Source: Woeseiaceae bacterium (GTDB lineage Bacteria > Pseudomonadota > Gammaproteobacteria > Steroidobacterales > Woeseiaceae). Taken from it: a DNA stretch of 64,000 nt. The notes under the pieces are model-generated. The model did not search any database. It was not told where the DNA came from and worked only from the letters and a program-made list of their open reading frames with translations. This document shows, piece after piece, positions 17,001 to 24,306 of the stretch. The DNA lies in the NCBI GenBank assembly GCA_021773035.1, contig JAJFKU010000063.1, forward strand, positions 353,243-417,242, given 5' to 3'. The stretch's first letter is position 1. Each line of letters begins with the position of its first letter. A program made the translations under genes and the position numbers.

Positions 17001-17804
17001 TCAACTCCTGTAGCCGTCGGCGATGACCAGCGGTGCGCCGCGCTCAGAGCCGATGCCATCGGCTGCGCTTCCCTCGGCTTTGGCAATTTCAACGACCCCG
17101 AAGGAATTGACCAGCGCCAGCAGATCGCCCGGTTTGGCGCGTCCGTAGGTCGCGAGCATTGGTATCTGGTGCCCCGCAATACGTGCTACGGGCTCCCTGA
17201 ATTGCTCAATCATTGAAGCGTCTATATTGCTAATCAGGTTACCAAACGCATCTATCGTAATAATGCTCCCCGATACTCGCCCGGTGCTGACCTCAGGCTC
17301 GTCGAGCCACCCCGGCGTCCACTGCTCAACAGCATCGCCGACGGCTGCCAGGGGAAGCCGGCCGGCGGCGAGTTCCGCCGCAACCGGCGCGAAAATATCC
17401 CGGCCGTGGAAAGTATCGCTGGGCTTGCCGAGGTTTAGCGATTGCAGGCGTTCGATGTCCAGTTGCCAGAGTTTCGCCGCTTCCGCGTGATCGAGCAGCG
17501 GCGCCAGCAAGCCGTTGTCCGGCGCAATAAACACGTGACCGTCATGTTCCACGACGAGAATCTCTCGCTCGGTGCCGACACCTGGATCGACTATGGCCAT
17601 ATGAATTGTGCCGCTCGGGAAATAACGATAGGCGCGACTAATCCAGAAGCCGGCTTCGGGTGGCCATTGTGGCGGGATATCGTGTGCAAGATCGATAACC
17701 TGGGCTTGCGGGTTTCGTGTCAGGATAACGCCGCGCATGACGGCAGCGAACGGGCCTTTGTGACCGAAGTCGGTCGTCATTGTAATGACACCTGACCAAT
17801 GCAT
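17001..17804 (-). CDS. SAM hydroxide adenosyltransferase family protein
   Basis: The 267-residue protein belongs to the DUF62 / fluorinase-chlorinase superfamily. It shows T-D-F-G near residue 11, V-D-P-G-V-G-T and A-P-D-N-G-L-L, which form the SAM and water or halide site. Most bacterial members hydrolyse S-adenosylmethionine to adenosine and methionine. It is the last gene of a four-gene minus-strand operon and starts three bases after the transporter gene. Why it goes with acyl-CoA dehydrogenases is unclear. Confidence 0.85.
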   Translation of the reverse strand: MHWSGVITMTTDFGHKGPFAAVMRGVILTRNPQAQVIDLAHDIPPQWPPEAGFWISRAYRYFPSGTIHMAIVDPGVGTEREILVVEHDGHVFIAPDNGLLAPLLDHAEAAKLWQLDIERLQSLNLGKPSDTFHGRDIFAPVAAELAAGRLPLAAVGDAVEQWTPGWLDEPEVSTGRVSGSIITIDAFGNLISNIDASMIEQFREPVARIAGHQIPMLATYGRAKPGDLLALVNSFGVVEIAKAEGSAADGIGSERGAPLVIADGYRS

Positions 17805-17807
17805 CGT

Positions 17808-18551
17808 TTACCCCTCTGCAGGATGGCGGCGCGCGTAGGCGTGTTTGGCCCAGTATAGAAACGCCGTATCGATTAATGCAATCGCGAGTTTGAACACGTA
17901 CTTCGCTGCACCCAGCGCCAGCGCGGTTTTCAGGTCGACAATTCCCCACCAGGCGACCAGCGAGTAGATGGCCGTATCGATGATCTGCGAGCCGAGTGTC
18001 GAGCCGTTGTTGCGCAGCCAGAGCCAGCGTTCGCCGGTAAGCTGCTTGATTTTATGAAACGCCCATACGTCGAAACTCTGGCTCACGTAATACGCGAGCA
18101 GCGAGCCGAATACGAATCTCGGCGTAAAGTTCACGATCGTCGCAAAGGCATCGTGAATACTTGCCGAGTAGGCCGCGGTTGCCGGCCTGTCGCTGGGCAG
18201 GTAGAGCAGCGCTAAACTCAGCATGATCAATACGATGACACTGACCGCAAAGCCCATACGCACGGCTTTGTTTGCTTCCGCCCGGCCGTAGTTTTCGCTA
18301 AGCACATCGGTCGCAAAGAAAATACTTGAGTAGAAGATCACACCCAGACTGGTTTGCAGGCCGAATATAACGGTAAGTTTCGGCCCCTGCAGATTGGCAA
18401 GAATGATGGCGGTAGCGATAGCAACCTGCAGCCCGGCCTTGCCGAACAGGCGGTACAGAAGGACGGTGCCGGCAAGGTCTACCAGCAGTGTCGTCAGCCA
18501 GAGAAGTTCCTGATTGCCGGCAAAAAAGGCGGCAAGGCTATCCGGTATCAC
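17808..18551 (-). CDS. yhhQ: Queuosine precursor transporter, YhhQ/VUT family
   Basis: The 247-residue membrane protein has about six helices and the family features: V-D-L-A-G near residue 25, a Y-S-S-I-F-F-A-T-D-V-L-S-E-N-Y-G loop and a late G-S-Q-I-I-D-T stretch. YhhQ takes up queuosine precursors such as preQ0 or preQ1, which Tgt inserts into tRNA; queA and tgt are also in this window at 45957-48091. Its start overlaps the end of the upstream acyl-CoA dehydrogenase gene by four bases, so translation is probably coupled. Confidence 0.87.
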   Translation of the reverse strand: MIPDSLAAFFAGNQELLWLTTLLVDLAGTVLLYRLFGKAGLQVAIATAIILANLQGPKLTVIFGLQTSLGVIFYSSIFFATDVLSENYGRAEANKAVRMGFAVSVIVLIMLSLALLYLPSDRPATAAYSASIHDAFATIVNFTPRFVFGSLLAYYVSQSFDVWAFHKIKQLTGERWLWLRNNGSTLGSQIIDTAIYSLVAWWGIVDLKTALALGAAKYVFKLAIALIDTAFLYWAKHAYARRHPAEG

Positions 18552-19684
18552 GGTTCTCGCCGGGCTGCCAGACGGTCGAGGTGCCAGTCGGCCCCTCCGA
18601 ACAGGAGCCCGATTGCCGTCAGTCGCTTGAAGAGGTGTGCGACATCCAGTTCCCAGGTGACACCCATGCCGCCGTGAATCTGGACCGCTTCTTCGCCAAC
18701 GCGTTTACCGGCAACCCCAACCTGGTATTTTATCGAGTGCATCGCCTGCGTTGCGCCCGCGCCGCCATCGGCCATCGTCATTGCTGCCCACATAAGCAGG
18801 GAGCGGCTTTGCTCGCAGGCGGTATACATTTCCACCATCCGGTGTTGCAGTGCCTGAAAGCTACTGATAGGAACCCCGAACTGCACGCGGTTTTTCGAGT
18901 ACTCAACCGTCTTTTCCGTCAGCAGGGTCATTATGCCAACGGCTTCCGCGCAGACGGCAAGAGTCGCGTCGGCGATAGTGTCCGAGAGCGCTTCGAATCC
19001 TTCGTCGACGTTTCCGATAAGCCGTTCAGCGTCAACCACAACGTTGCTTAGCGATACTTCCGCTGCGCGCTGGCCGTCGATACTTGCGTAGTCGCGAACG
19101 GACAATCCCACAGTCTTCGCGTCGATACCGAATAGAGAAATACCGCTGCTATCGCTACCGCCTCCGGAGGTGCGCGCCGGAACGACGATCAACTCAGCAC
19201 TGCCGCCGTTGAGCACGTAGCCTTTGTGCCCATTGAGTTTCCATGAGTCGCCATCGCGAACGGCAGTTGTCGCAACGTTTTCTATGTCATAGCCTGCCGA
19301 CGGCTCGACGAATGCGAGCGTGGCCTGGAGTTCGCCGCCGATAACAGCTTGTAACCATTGTTCTTTCTGAGCCTGGTTCGCCGCCCGTTTCAGGACGCCG
19401 CCGGCAAGCACGACGTTGGCAAGATACGGTTCGACGACCAGCCCCCGTCCGAGTTGCTCCATGACTATTATCAGATCGACCGGACCGCCGTCGAACCCAC
19501 CGTCTTCTTCGCTGAAGTTTACCGCTGTCCAACCCAGTTCCGCGAACGTCTGCCAAACCTCCGGACTGTAGCCGACTGCGCTGCCCGCATATTTTTGGCG
19601 CGTGTCGAAATCGTAGTCGTTGGCGATAAACTTCTCGATGCTGTCGGCCAGCATCGTTTGCACTTCGTTGAATGAAAGATCCAT
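18548..19684 (-). CDS. Acyl-CoA dehydrogenase family protein (second subunit candidate)
   Basis: The 378-residue protein has the acyl-CoA dehydrogenase fold: an N-terminal helical domain, a central beta domain and a C-terminal helical domain with R-V-Q-F-G-V-P-I-S-S-F-Q-A-L-Q-H and Q-I-H-G-G-M-G-V-T-W-E. The position of the usual C-terminal catalytic Glu holds Gly (L-F-G-G-A-D). It lies 12 bases after another acyl-CoA dehydrogenase gene. The pair resembles heteromeric enzymes such as PimC/PimD or the steroid side-chain FadE pairs. Confidence 0.88.
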   Translation of the reverse strand: MDLSFNEVQTMLADSIEKFIANDYDFDTRQKYAGSAVGYSPEVWQTFAELGWTAVNFSEEDGGFDGGPVDLIIVMEQLGRGLVVEPYLANVVLAGGVLKRAANQAQKEQWLQAVIGGELQATLAFVEPSAGYDIENVATTAVRDGDSWKLNGHKGYVLNGGSAELIVVPARTSGGGSDSSGISLFGIDAKTVGLSVRDYASIDGQRAAEVSLSNVVVDAERLIGNVDEGFEALSDTIADATLAVCAEAVGIMTLLTEKTVEYSKNRVQFGVPISSFQALQHRMVEMYTACEQSRSLLMWAAMTMADGGAGATQAMHSIKYQVGVAGKRVGEEAVQIHGGMGVTWELDVAHLFKRLTAIGLLFGGADWHLDRLAARREP

Positions 19685-19696
19685 TGGCTTGTTGCC

Positions 19697-20899
19697 CTAT
19701 AGCCCAAGCACATGCTTGGCGATAATGTTCTTCTGAATTTCGTTTGAGCCACCGAAAATGGATACTTTTCGATCATTGAAATAGACCATGGAGCTATTGG
19801 TATCCAAACCCTCGCCGACACGCTCATCGTCCGCAAAGTCGACGCTGTACTGTTCGCGTACATACGGTAACGCGTAGTAGCCGGATGCTTCGAGGTAGAG
19901 GGCATCGATCTGCTGACGCAGCTCGGTTCCTGCGATCTTCAGAATGGACGACTCCGGTCCGGGGGCCTTGCCGGACGCAACCGATGCAAGCGTGCGTAAC
20001 TCCGTGTATTCGAGTGCCTTTAGTTCGACTTCAGCCGCAGCGATCTTACGCATGAAAGTGCTGTTCCCGGTCAGCGGAGCAGCGCCTCGTATCGAGCGTT
20101 CGGACAGGGCGCGCAGACGGGACAGTTGAAATTTCGACACGGCGACGCCGGCAATCCCGGTTCGTTCGTGCTGCAGCAGCACCTTGCCGTAGGTCCAGCC
20201 CTTGCCTTCCTCGCCGACCAGGTTTTCGAGTGGCACCTTCACATCTTCAAAATGGACCTCATTCACCTCGTGCTCACCGTCGAGCAGGATGATCGGCGTT
20301 ACGCTGACACCCGGCTGATTCATGTCGATGAGTATGAAGCTGATGCCTTCCTGCCGTCGCGCAACGTCGCTGTTGGTGCGTGCCAGACAAAAAATCCAGT
20401 CGGCGTACTGGCCGAGAGTGGTCCAGGTCTTGGTGCCGTTGACCAGATAGTGGTCGCCATGCCGATCGGCTCGCATTTTCAGCGACGCCAGATCCGAGCC
20501 GGCACCGGGCTCAGAATAACCCTGGCACCACCAGGTATCCAGCTTGAGGATATCCGGCAAGAACCGTTGTTTCTGCTCCTCGTTGCCGAAGGTGTAGATG
20601 ATTGGGCCGACCATCGAGACGCCAAATGACAGGTATCCGGGCGCGTTGGCGCGCGCCTGTTCGTCGGCGAATATGTACTTCTGGACCGGGCTCCAGCCCG
20701 TACCGCCGTATTCTTTCGGCCAGTTAGGCGCGCCCCAGCCGCGCTCGTAGGCGACCTTGTGCCAGCGAACCATGTCGTCGCGCGTCAGGGGGATGGCCCG
20801 ATTCTGTTTTTGCAGAATATCCTGGGGAAACTCTGTCTCAAAAAATGTTCGGACTTCGCGACGAAAGGCGAGTTCCTCTTCTGTGAAGGTCACATTCAT
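19697..20899 (-). CDS. Acyl-CoA dehydrogenase family protein (first subunit candidate)
   Basis: The 400-residue flavoprotein has W-C-Q-G-Y-S-E-P-G-A-G-S-D-L-A-S-L near residue 130 and T-W-T-T-L-G-Q-Y-A-D-W, standard substrate and FAD-site motifs, plus a C-terminal I-F-G-G-S-N-E-I-Q-K-N-I. The canonical catalytic Glu in that last motif is replaced by Gly. It would oxidise an acyl-CoA to the enoyl-CoA and pass electrons through ETF to the ETF-ubiquinone oxidoreductase encoded at 36171-37814. It is the first gene of the operon that ends at 17001. Confidence 0.9.
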   Translation of the reverse strand: MNVTFTEEELAFRREVRTFFETEFPQDILQKQNRAIPLTRDDMVRWHKVAYERGWGAPNWPKEYGGTGWSPVQKYIFADEQARANAPGYLSFGVSMVGPIIYTFGNEEQKQRFLPDILKLDTWWCQGYSEPGAGSDLASLKMRADRHGDHYLVNGTKTWTTLGQYADWIFCLARTNSDVARRQEGISFILIDMNQPGVSVTPIILLDGEHEVNEVHFEDVKVPLENLVGEEGKGWTYGKVLLQHERTGIAGVAVSKFQLSRLRALSERSIRGAAPLTGNSTFMRKIAAAEVELKALEYTELRTLASVASGKAPGPESSILKIAGTELRQQIDALYLEASGYYALPYVREQYSVDFADDERVGEGLDTNSSMVYFNDRKVSIFGGSNEIQKNIIAKHVLGL

Positions 20900-20948
20900 C
20901 GATAAAATCCGAGCGGCGGGCGATTGGAGAGCTTATCAAACCCGGAGA

Positions 20949-20966
20949 AATACATCTGAATGTATT
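20949..20966. promoter_or_regulatory. Perfect palindrome between acyl-CoA dehydrogenase operon and moaA
   Basis: AATACAT (20949-20955) and ATGTATT (20960-20966) are perfect inverse repeats around CTGA. The site is AT-rich in a GC-rich setting and lies 50 bases before the acyl-CoA dehydrogenase start and 20 before moaA. It looks like a dimeric repressor operator. It does not match the FNR, PsrA or FadR consensus that I know. Confidence 0.5.
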
Positions 20967-20985
20967 GGGCTCGCGGCGGTACTTA

Positions 20986-22062
20986 ATGCACAATAGCCTG
21001 ATGACATCCGCTCAGTTCCCAGACGAACTCCCTGCCGAGGACCCTCAAGCGATAGCCGATGCGTTGCAGAGACCATTGCACGACCTGCGTATTTCGGTGC
21101 TCGACCAGTGCAATTTTCGCTGCCCCTACTGTATGCCGGAGGCCGAGTTTCATTCAGACTACGCGTTCCTCAAACGACAGCAGCGTCTGACCTATGACGA
21201 AATCGTTCGTGTCGCGACGGCGGCCTGCAAACTCGGCGTCAGCAAGATTCGACTGACCGGTGGCGAACCGTTGCTGGACAAGAACATTGCGGTGCTGGTT
21301 GAGCGTCTAGCGAAGCTGCCTGGCGTTGATGATCTGGCGTTGACGACGAACGGTGTGCTGCTGTCGGCGGCTGCTGAAAAACTGGCAAAGGCCGGTTTGC
21401 ACCGGGTAACCGTAAGTCTCGATAGCGTTGATGAAAAAGTGTTTCGTGCGATGAGCGGCGGAAGAGGCGATCTGGCACAGGTCTTCGCCGGTATCGCAGC
21501 AGCAGAGGACGCGGGCTTGGGCCCGGTGAAAATAAATGTCGTAGTGCAGAAGGGTGTCAATGATCATACGATTATTGACCTGTTGCGGCATTTTCGCGGC
21601 AGCGGGACTATTGTGCGCCTTATTGAGTTCATGGATGTTGGCAATCGTAACGGCTGGCGCATGAATCAGGTCGTTCCGTCCCGTGAGTTACTGACGAAAA
21701 TCCAGCAGCAATGGCCGCTGCGGCCGGTCGGCAGGAATTATCCCGGCGAAGTTGCCCGGCGTTATGAGTACGTTGACGGTGCCGGCGAAATCGGCTTTAT
21801 CTCCTCCGTGACCGAGCCTTTTTGCGGCGACTGCAGCCGCGCGCGGCTGTCCGCGGACGGCATGTTGTACACCTGCCTGTTCGCGAATCAGGGTACCGAT
21901 CTGCGAAAATCGCTGAGGAATGGCGCCGTCGACGACGAGTTGCAGGGAATTCTGTCCAGCATCTGGTTGCAGCGCGCCGATCGTTACAGCGAGCTGCGCT
22001 CGCCGGAACTGGCCGAGCATCATGTTCTGCAGAAAGTGGAGATGTACAGGATGGGTGGATGA
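20986..22062 (+). CDS. moaA: GTP 3',8-cyclase MoaA
   Basis: The radical-SAM protein (about 358 residues) has the N-terminal cluster motif C-N-F-R-C-P-Y-C and a C-terminal cysteine set C-G-D-C-S-R-A-R-L ... C-L-F for the second 4Fe-4S cluster that binds GTP. It starts molybdopterin synthesis by rearranging GTP. The start is either ATG 20986 or ATG 21001; neither has a strong ribosome site. It leads a compact operon: moaC begins one base after its stop. Confidence 0.96.
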   Translation: MHNSLMTSAQFPDELPAEDPQAIADALQRPLHDLRISVLDQCNFRCPYCMPEAEFHSDYAFLKRQQRLTYDEIVRVATAACKLGVSKIRLTGGEPLLDKNIAVLVERLAKLPGVDDLALTTNGVLLSAAAEKLAKAGLHRVTVSLDSVDEKVFRAMSGGRGDLAQVFAGIAAAEDAGLGPVKINVVVQKGVNDHTIIDLLRHFRGSGTIVRLIEFMDVGNRNGWRMNQVVPSRELLTKIQQQWPLRPVGRNYPGEVARRYEYVDGAGEIGFISSVTEPFCGDCSRARLSADGMLYTCLFANQGTDLRKSLRNGAVDDELQGILSSIWLQRADRYSELRSPELAEHHVLQKVEMYRMGG

Positions 22063-22063
22063 C

Positions 22064-22540
22064 ATGAGCAAACTGAGCCACATTGACAGTGACAATCGAC
22101 CCACTATGGTCGATGTCAGTGAGAAGTCGCTCAGCGAGCGAGCGGCGCATGCGCAGTCGCGACTCAGGTTGCCGCCGGAAGTGCTGGCGCAGGTATCCGG
22201 TGACGAGATTGCAACCAAGAAAGGGCCGGTGTTTGCCACCGCGATTATTGCCGGCGTCATGGCCGCAAAGAGAACGCATGAGCTCATTCCTTTTTGTCAT
22301 CCGCTGGGCCTGGACAGCTGCAAGATATCGATCGCAATTGATGCTGATCTTGCCGTGATCGATTGCCGCTGCAAAGTGACGCACAAGACCGGTGTGGAAA
22401 TGGAGGCGCTCACGGGCGCCAGCGTTGCGGCGCTCGCCGTTTATGACATGCTGAAGGCGTTATCGCACGATATCGTTATCAGCGATACCAGGCTGATATC
22501 GAAATCGGGTGGGAAGAAGGACTTCCGGCGTGGGGCATAA
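22064..22540 (+). CDS. moaC: Cyclic pyranopterin monophosphate synthase MoaC
   Basis: The 158-residue protein carries K-K-G-P-V-F-A-T-A-I-I-A-G-V-M-A-A-K and I-P-F-C-H-P-L near its active site, then T-G-V-E-M-E-A-L-T-G. It works with MoaA to make cyclic pyranopterin monophosphate. It starts one base after moaA, and its 3' end overlaps the start of mobA by 11 bases. Confidence 0.97.
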   Translation: MSKLSHIDSDNRPTMVDVSEKSLSERAAHAQSRLRLPPEVLAQVSGDEIATKKGPVFATAIIAGVMAAKRTHELIPFCHPLGLDSCKISIAIDADLAVIDCRCKVTHKTGVEMEALTGASVAALAVYDMLKALSHDIVISDTRLISKSGGKKDFRRGA

Positions 22541-23117
22541 ACCTGTTTTCGGTCTGGTTCTCGCTGGCGGTAAAAGTCGCCGCATGGGACACGACAAGGC
22601 ATTGTTGGATCACGACGGTCAGTTGCAGCTCGACTTTGTCGTCGGGTTACTCGGCGCTTCGGTAGATAGAGTATTTGTCTCGACCCGGGCCGACCAGAGT
22701 GACGACGAAGCGCGGCAACGCTACGAAAAAATCGTTGACCGTTACGATGATCTTGGCCCGGTAGCAGGTATTCTTTCGGCACTGGACGAGCACCCGGCGG
22801 TAGACTGGCTGGTTGTTGCCTGCGACTTGCCGAACGTCGATAAGCAAACCCTCGAGACGCTTTTACAGCAGCGTGGCGGCGAGCAGCCGTTTACAGCGTA
22901 TAAGAGCAGCTACGACGGTTTGCCGGAGCCGTTATGTGCGATCTACCATCGGGGTTGCGGCGCAATCGTCAGGCAGTTCGTCGACGACGGTATCAACTGC
23001 CCGAGGAAGATATTGATTCGGTCGGAAACGCGTTTACTGGAGCAACACGACGGCACGTCGCTGGATAACGTAAATACACCGGACGATCTGCAAAACAGCC
23101 GACTACAGGCCACCTGA
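22530..23117 (+). CDS. mobA: Molybdenum cofactor guanylyltransferase MobA
   Basis: The 195-residue nucleotidyltransferase has L-A-G-G-K-S-R-R-M-G at its N terminus, K25-like Lys in D-K-A-L-L, and A-C-D-L-P-N in the metal site. MobA adds GMP to molybdopterin for the DMSO-reductase family of enzymes. I chose GTG 22530 because AAGGA (22517-22521) is ideally spaced; a GTG at 22509 is less likely. Its stop overlaps the moaD start by one base. Confidence 0.92.
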   Translation: MGHKPVFGLVLAGGKSRRMGHDKALLDHDGQLQLDFVVGLLGASVDRVFVSTRADQSDDEARQRYEKIVDRYDDLGPVAGILSALDEHPAVDWLVVACDLPNVDKQTLETLLQQRGGEQPFTAYKSSYDGLPEPLCAIYHRGCGAIVRQFVDDGINCPRKILIRSETRLLEQHDGTSLDNVNTPDDLQNSRLQAT

Positions 23118-23359
23118 TGAAGAAGATTACTGTTTGTTACTTCGCGATGTTTCGTGAGCGGGCCGGGGTAGCCTCCGAAACCCTCGAGCTGGATGCGGAC
23201 ACGGCGATGGACGTTTTTGTACAAACCCGGTCCCGTCATGGTTCGGATGAGCCGGCGGGCCACTGCAAAGTAGCCGTCAACGATGTCATGGCCGACTGGG
23301 ACAGCGGTGTCGACGACGGCGATACCGTGTTGCTTTTCCCGCCAGTTGCTGGTGGCTGA
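23117..23359 (+). CDS. moaD: Molybdopterin synthase small subunit MoaD
   Basis: The 80-residue ubiquitin-fold protein ends in V-A-G-G, the double glycine that is adenylated and then thiocarboxylated to supply sulfur to precursor Z. It lies between mobA and moaE with one-base spacing on each side. Confidence 0.95.
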   Translation: MKKITVCYFAMFRERAGVASETLELDADTAMDVFVQTRSRHGSDEPAGHCKVAVNDVMADWDSGVDDGDTVLLFPPVAGG

Positions 23360-23360
23360 T

Positions 23361-23822
23361 ATGTTCGCGATTGCGAAAGACGATATCGCCGTTGACGAGC
23401 TTCGTGAGAAGCTCAAAGATCCCGCTGCCGGTGGCTACTGCGTGTTTGAGGGATGGGTACGCAACGAAAACGAAGGTCACGAAGTCGAGCGTCTGGAGTA
23501 TGAGGTCTATGAGCCGCTCGCGATCAGCGAAGGCGAAAAAGTGCTGAATGAGGCCTTACAGAAGTACCCCTATCGAAAAGTCTATTGCGTACATCGCTCC
23601 GGGGCGCTTGAAATCGGTGACTGCGCCGTCTGGGTTGCCGTCGCTGCAGCACATCGCGACGAGGCCTTCAAAGCTTGCCGTTACATCATCGACCAGATAA
23701 AAATCAGGCTGCCGATCTGGAAGAAAGAGCACTATACGGATGGTAACTCCGGTTGGGTGAACTGCGAGCGCTGTGCTAACGTTCTGCATCTACCATCGGA
23801 GCAGAACGGGAAGGACGGCTGA
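23361..23822 (+). CDS. moaE: Molybdopterin synthase large subunit MoaE
   Basis: The 153-residue protein has G-A-L-E-I-G-D near its middle, A-A-H-R-D-E-A-F, and K-I-R-L-P-I-W-K-K-E with the catalytic lysine region. With MoaD it inserts two sulfurs to form molybdopterin. The C-terminal tail holds a C-E-R-C pair after the usual end, which could bind metal. Start ATG 23361 follows the moaD stop by one base. Confidence 0.95.
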   Translation: MFAIAKDDIAVDELREKLKDPAAGGYCVFEGWVRNENEGHEVERLEYEVYEPLAISEGEKVLNEALQKYPYRKVYCVHRSGALEIGDCAVWVAVAAAHRDEAFKACRYIIDQIKIRLPIWKKEHYTDGNSGWVNCERCANVLHLPSEQNGKDG

Positions 23823-23823
23823 A

Positions 23824-24306
23824 TTGCGCATCATCACATCCATCGAAGATGCAAAAGCGCTGGTCGGCGAGGAGGTCGGACTTTCCGACTGGGTGGTTAT
23901 CGATCAGCACCGCATCGACCAGTTTGCTGAGGCAACAGCGGATCATCAGTGGATTCATGTTGATATCGAGCGGGCCGCCAAGGAAATGCCGGAGGGTAAA
24001 ACGATCGCGCACGGCTACCTGACCCTGGCGCTGATTCCGGCGCTGACGGGGAAATTCGTCGAGGTCGAGAATCTCGCCCGGGCCATTAACTTCGGCCTGA
24101 ACAAGGTGCGATTTTATGCGCCCGTGCCGGTGGGTTCCCGACTACGCGGTCGGGCGACCGTTCTGCAGGCGCGCCAGCGCGCGGGTGCCTTGCTGCTGAC
24201 CTCCGAAGTTCGTATCGAAGTCGAAGGTCAGCGCAAGCCGGCCTGTGTTGCCGAGACCCTGGGTATGTTTTTCTTCAACGAAGATGCATCCGCTGCAACG
24301 GCCTAG
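23824..24306 (+). CDS. MaoC family dehydratase
   Basis: The 160-residue hot-dog fold protein has the hydratase signature F-A-E-A-T-A-D-H-Q-W-I-H and I-A-H-G-Y-L-T-L. Such proteins hydrate or dehydrate (R)-3-hydroxyacyl-CoA. It starts with TTG one base after moaE, so it is translated with the molybdopterin genes, though its function belongs with fatty-acid metabolism. Its stop shares CTAG with the convergent next gene. Confidence 0.86.
   Translation: MRIITSIEDAKALVGEEVGLSDWVVIDQHRIDQFAEATADHQWIHVDIERAAKEMPEGKTIAHGYLTLALIPALTGKFVEVENLARAINFGLNKVRFYAPVPVGSRLRGRATVLQARQRAGALLLTSEVRIEVEGQRKPACVAETLGMFFFNEDASAATA

Noticed and set aside
20900..20985. Molybdenum cofactor riboswitch before moaA
   Set aside because: The 86-base gap is too short for the aptamer and holds only the palindrome at 20949-20966.
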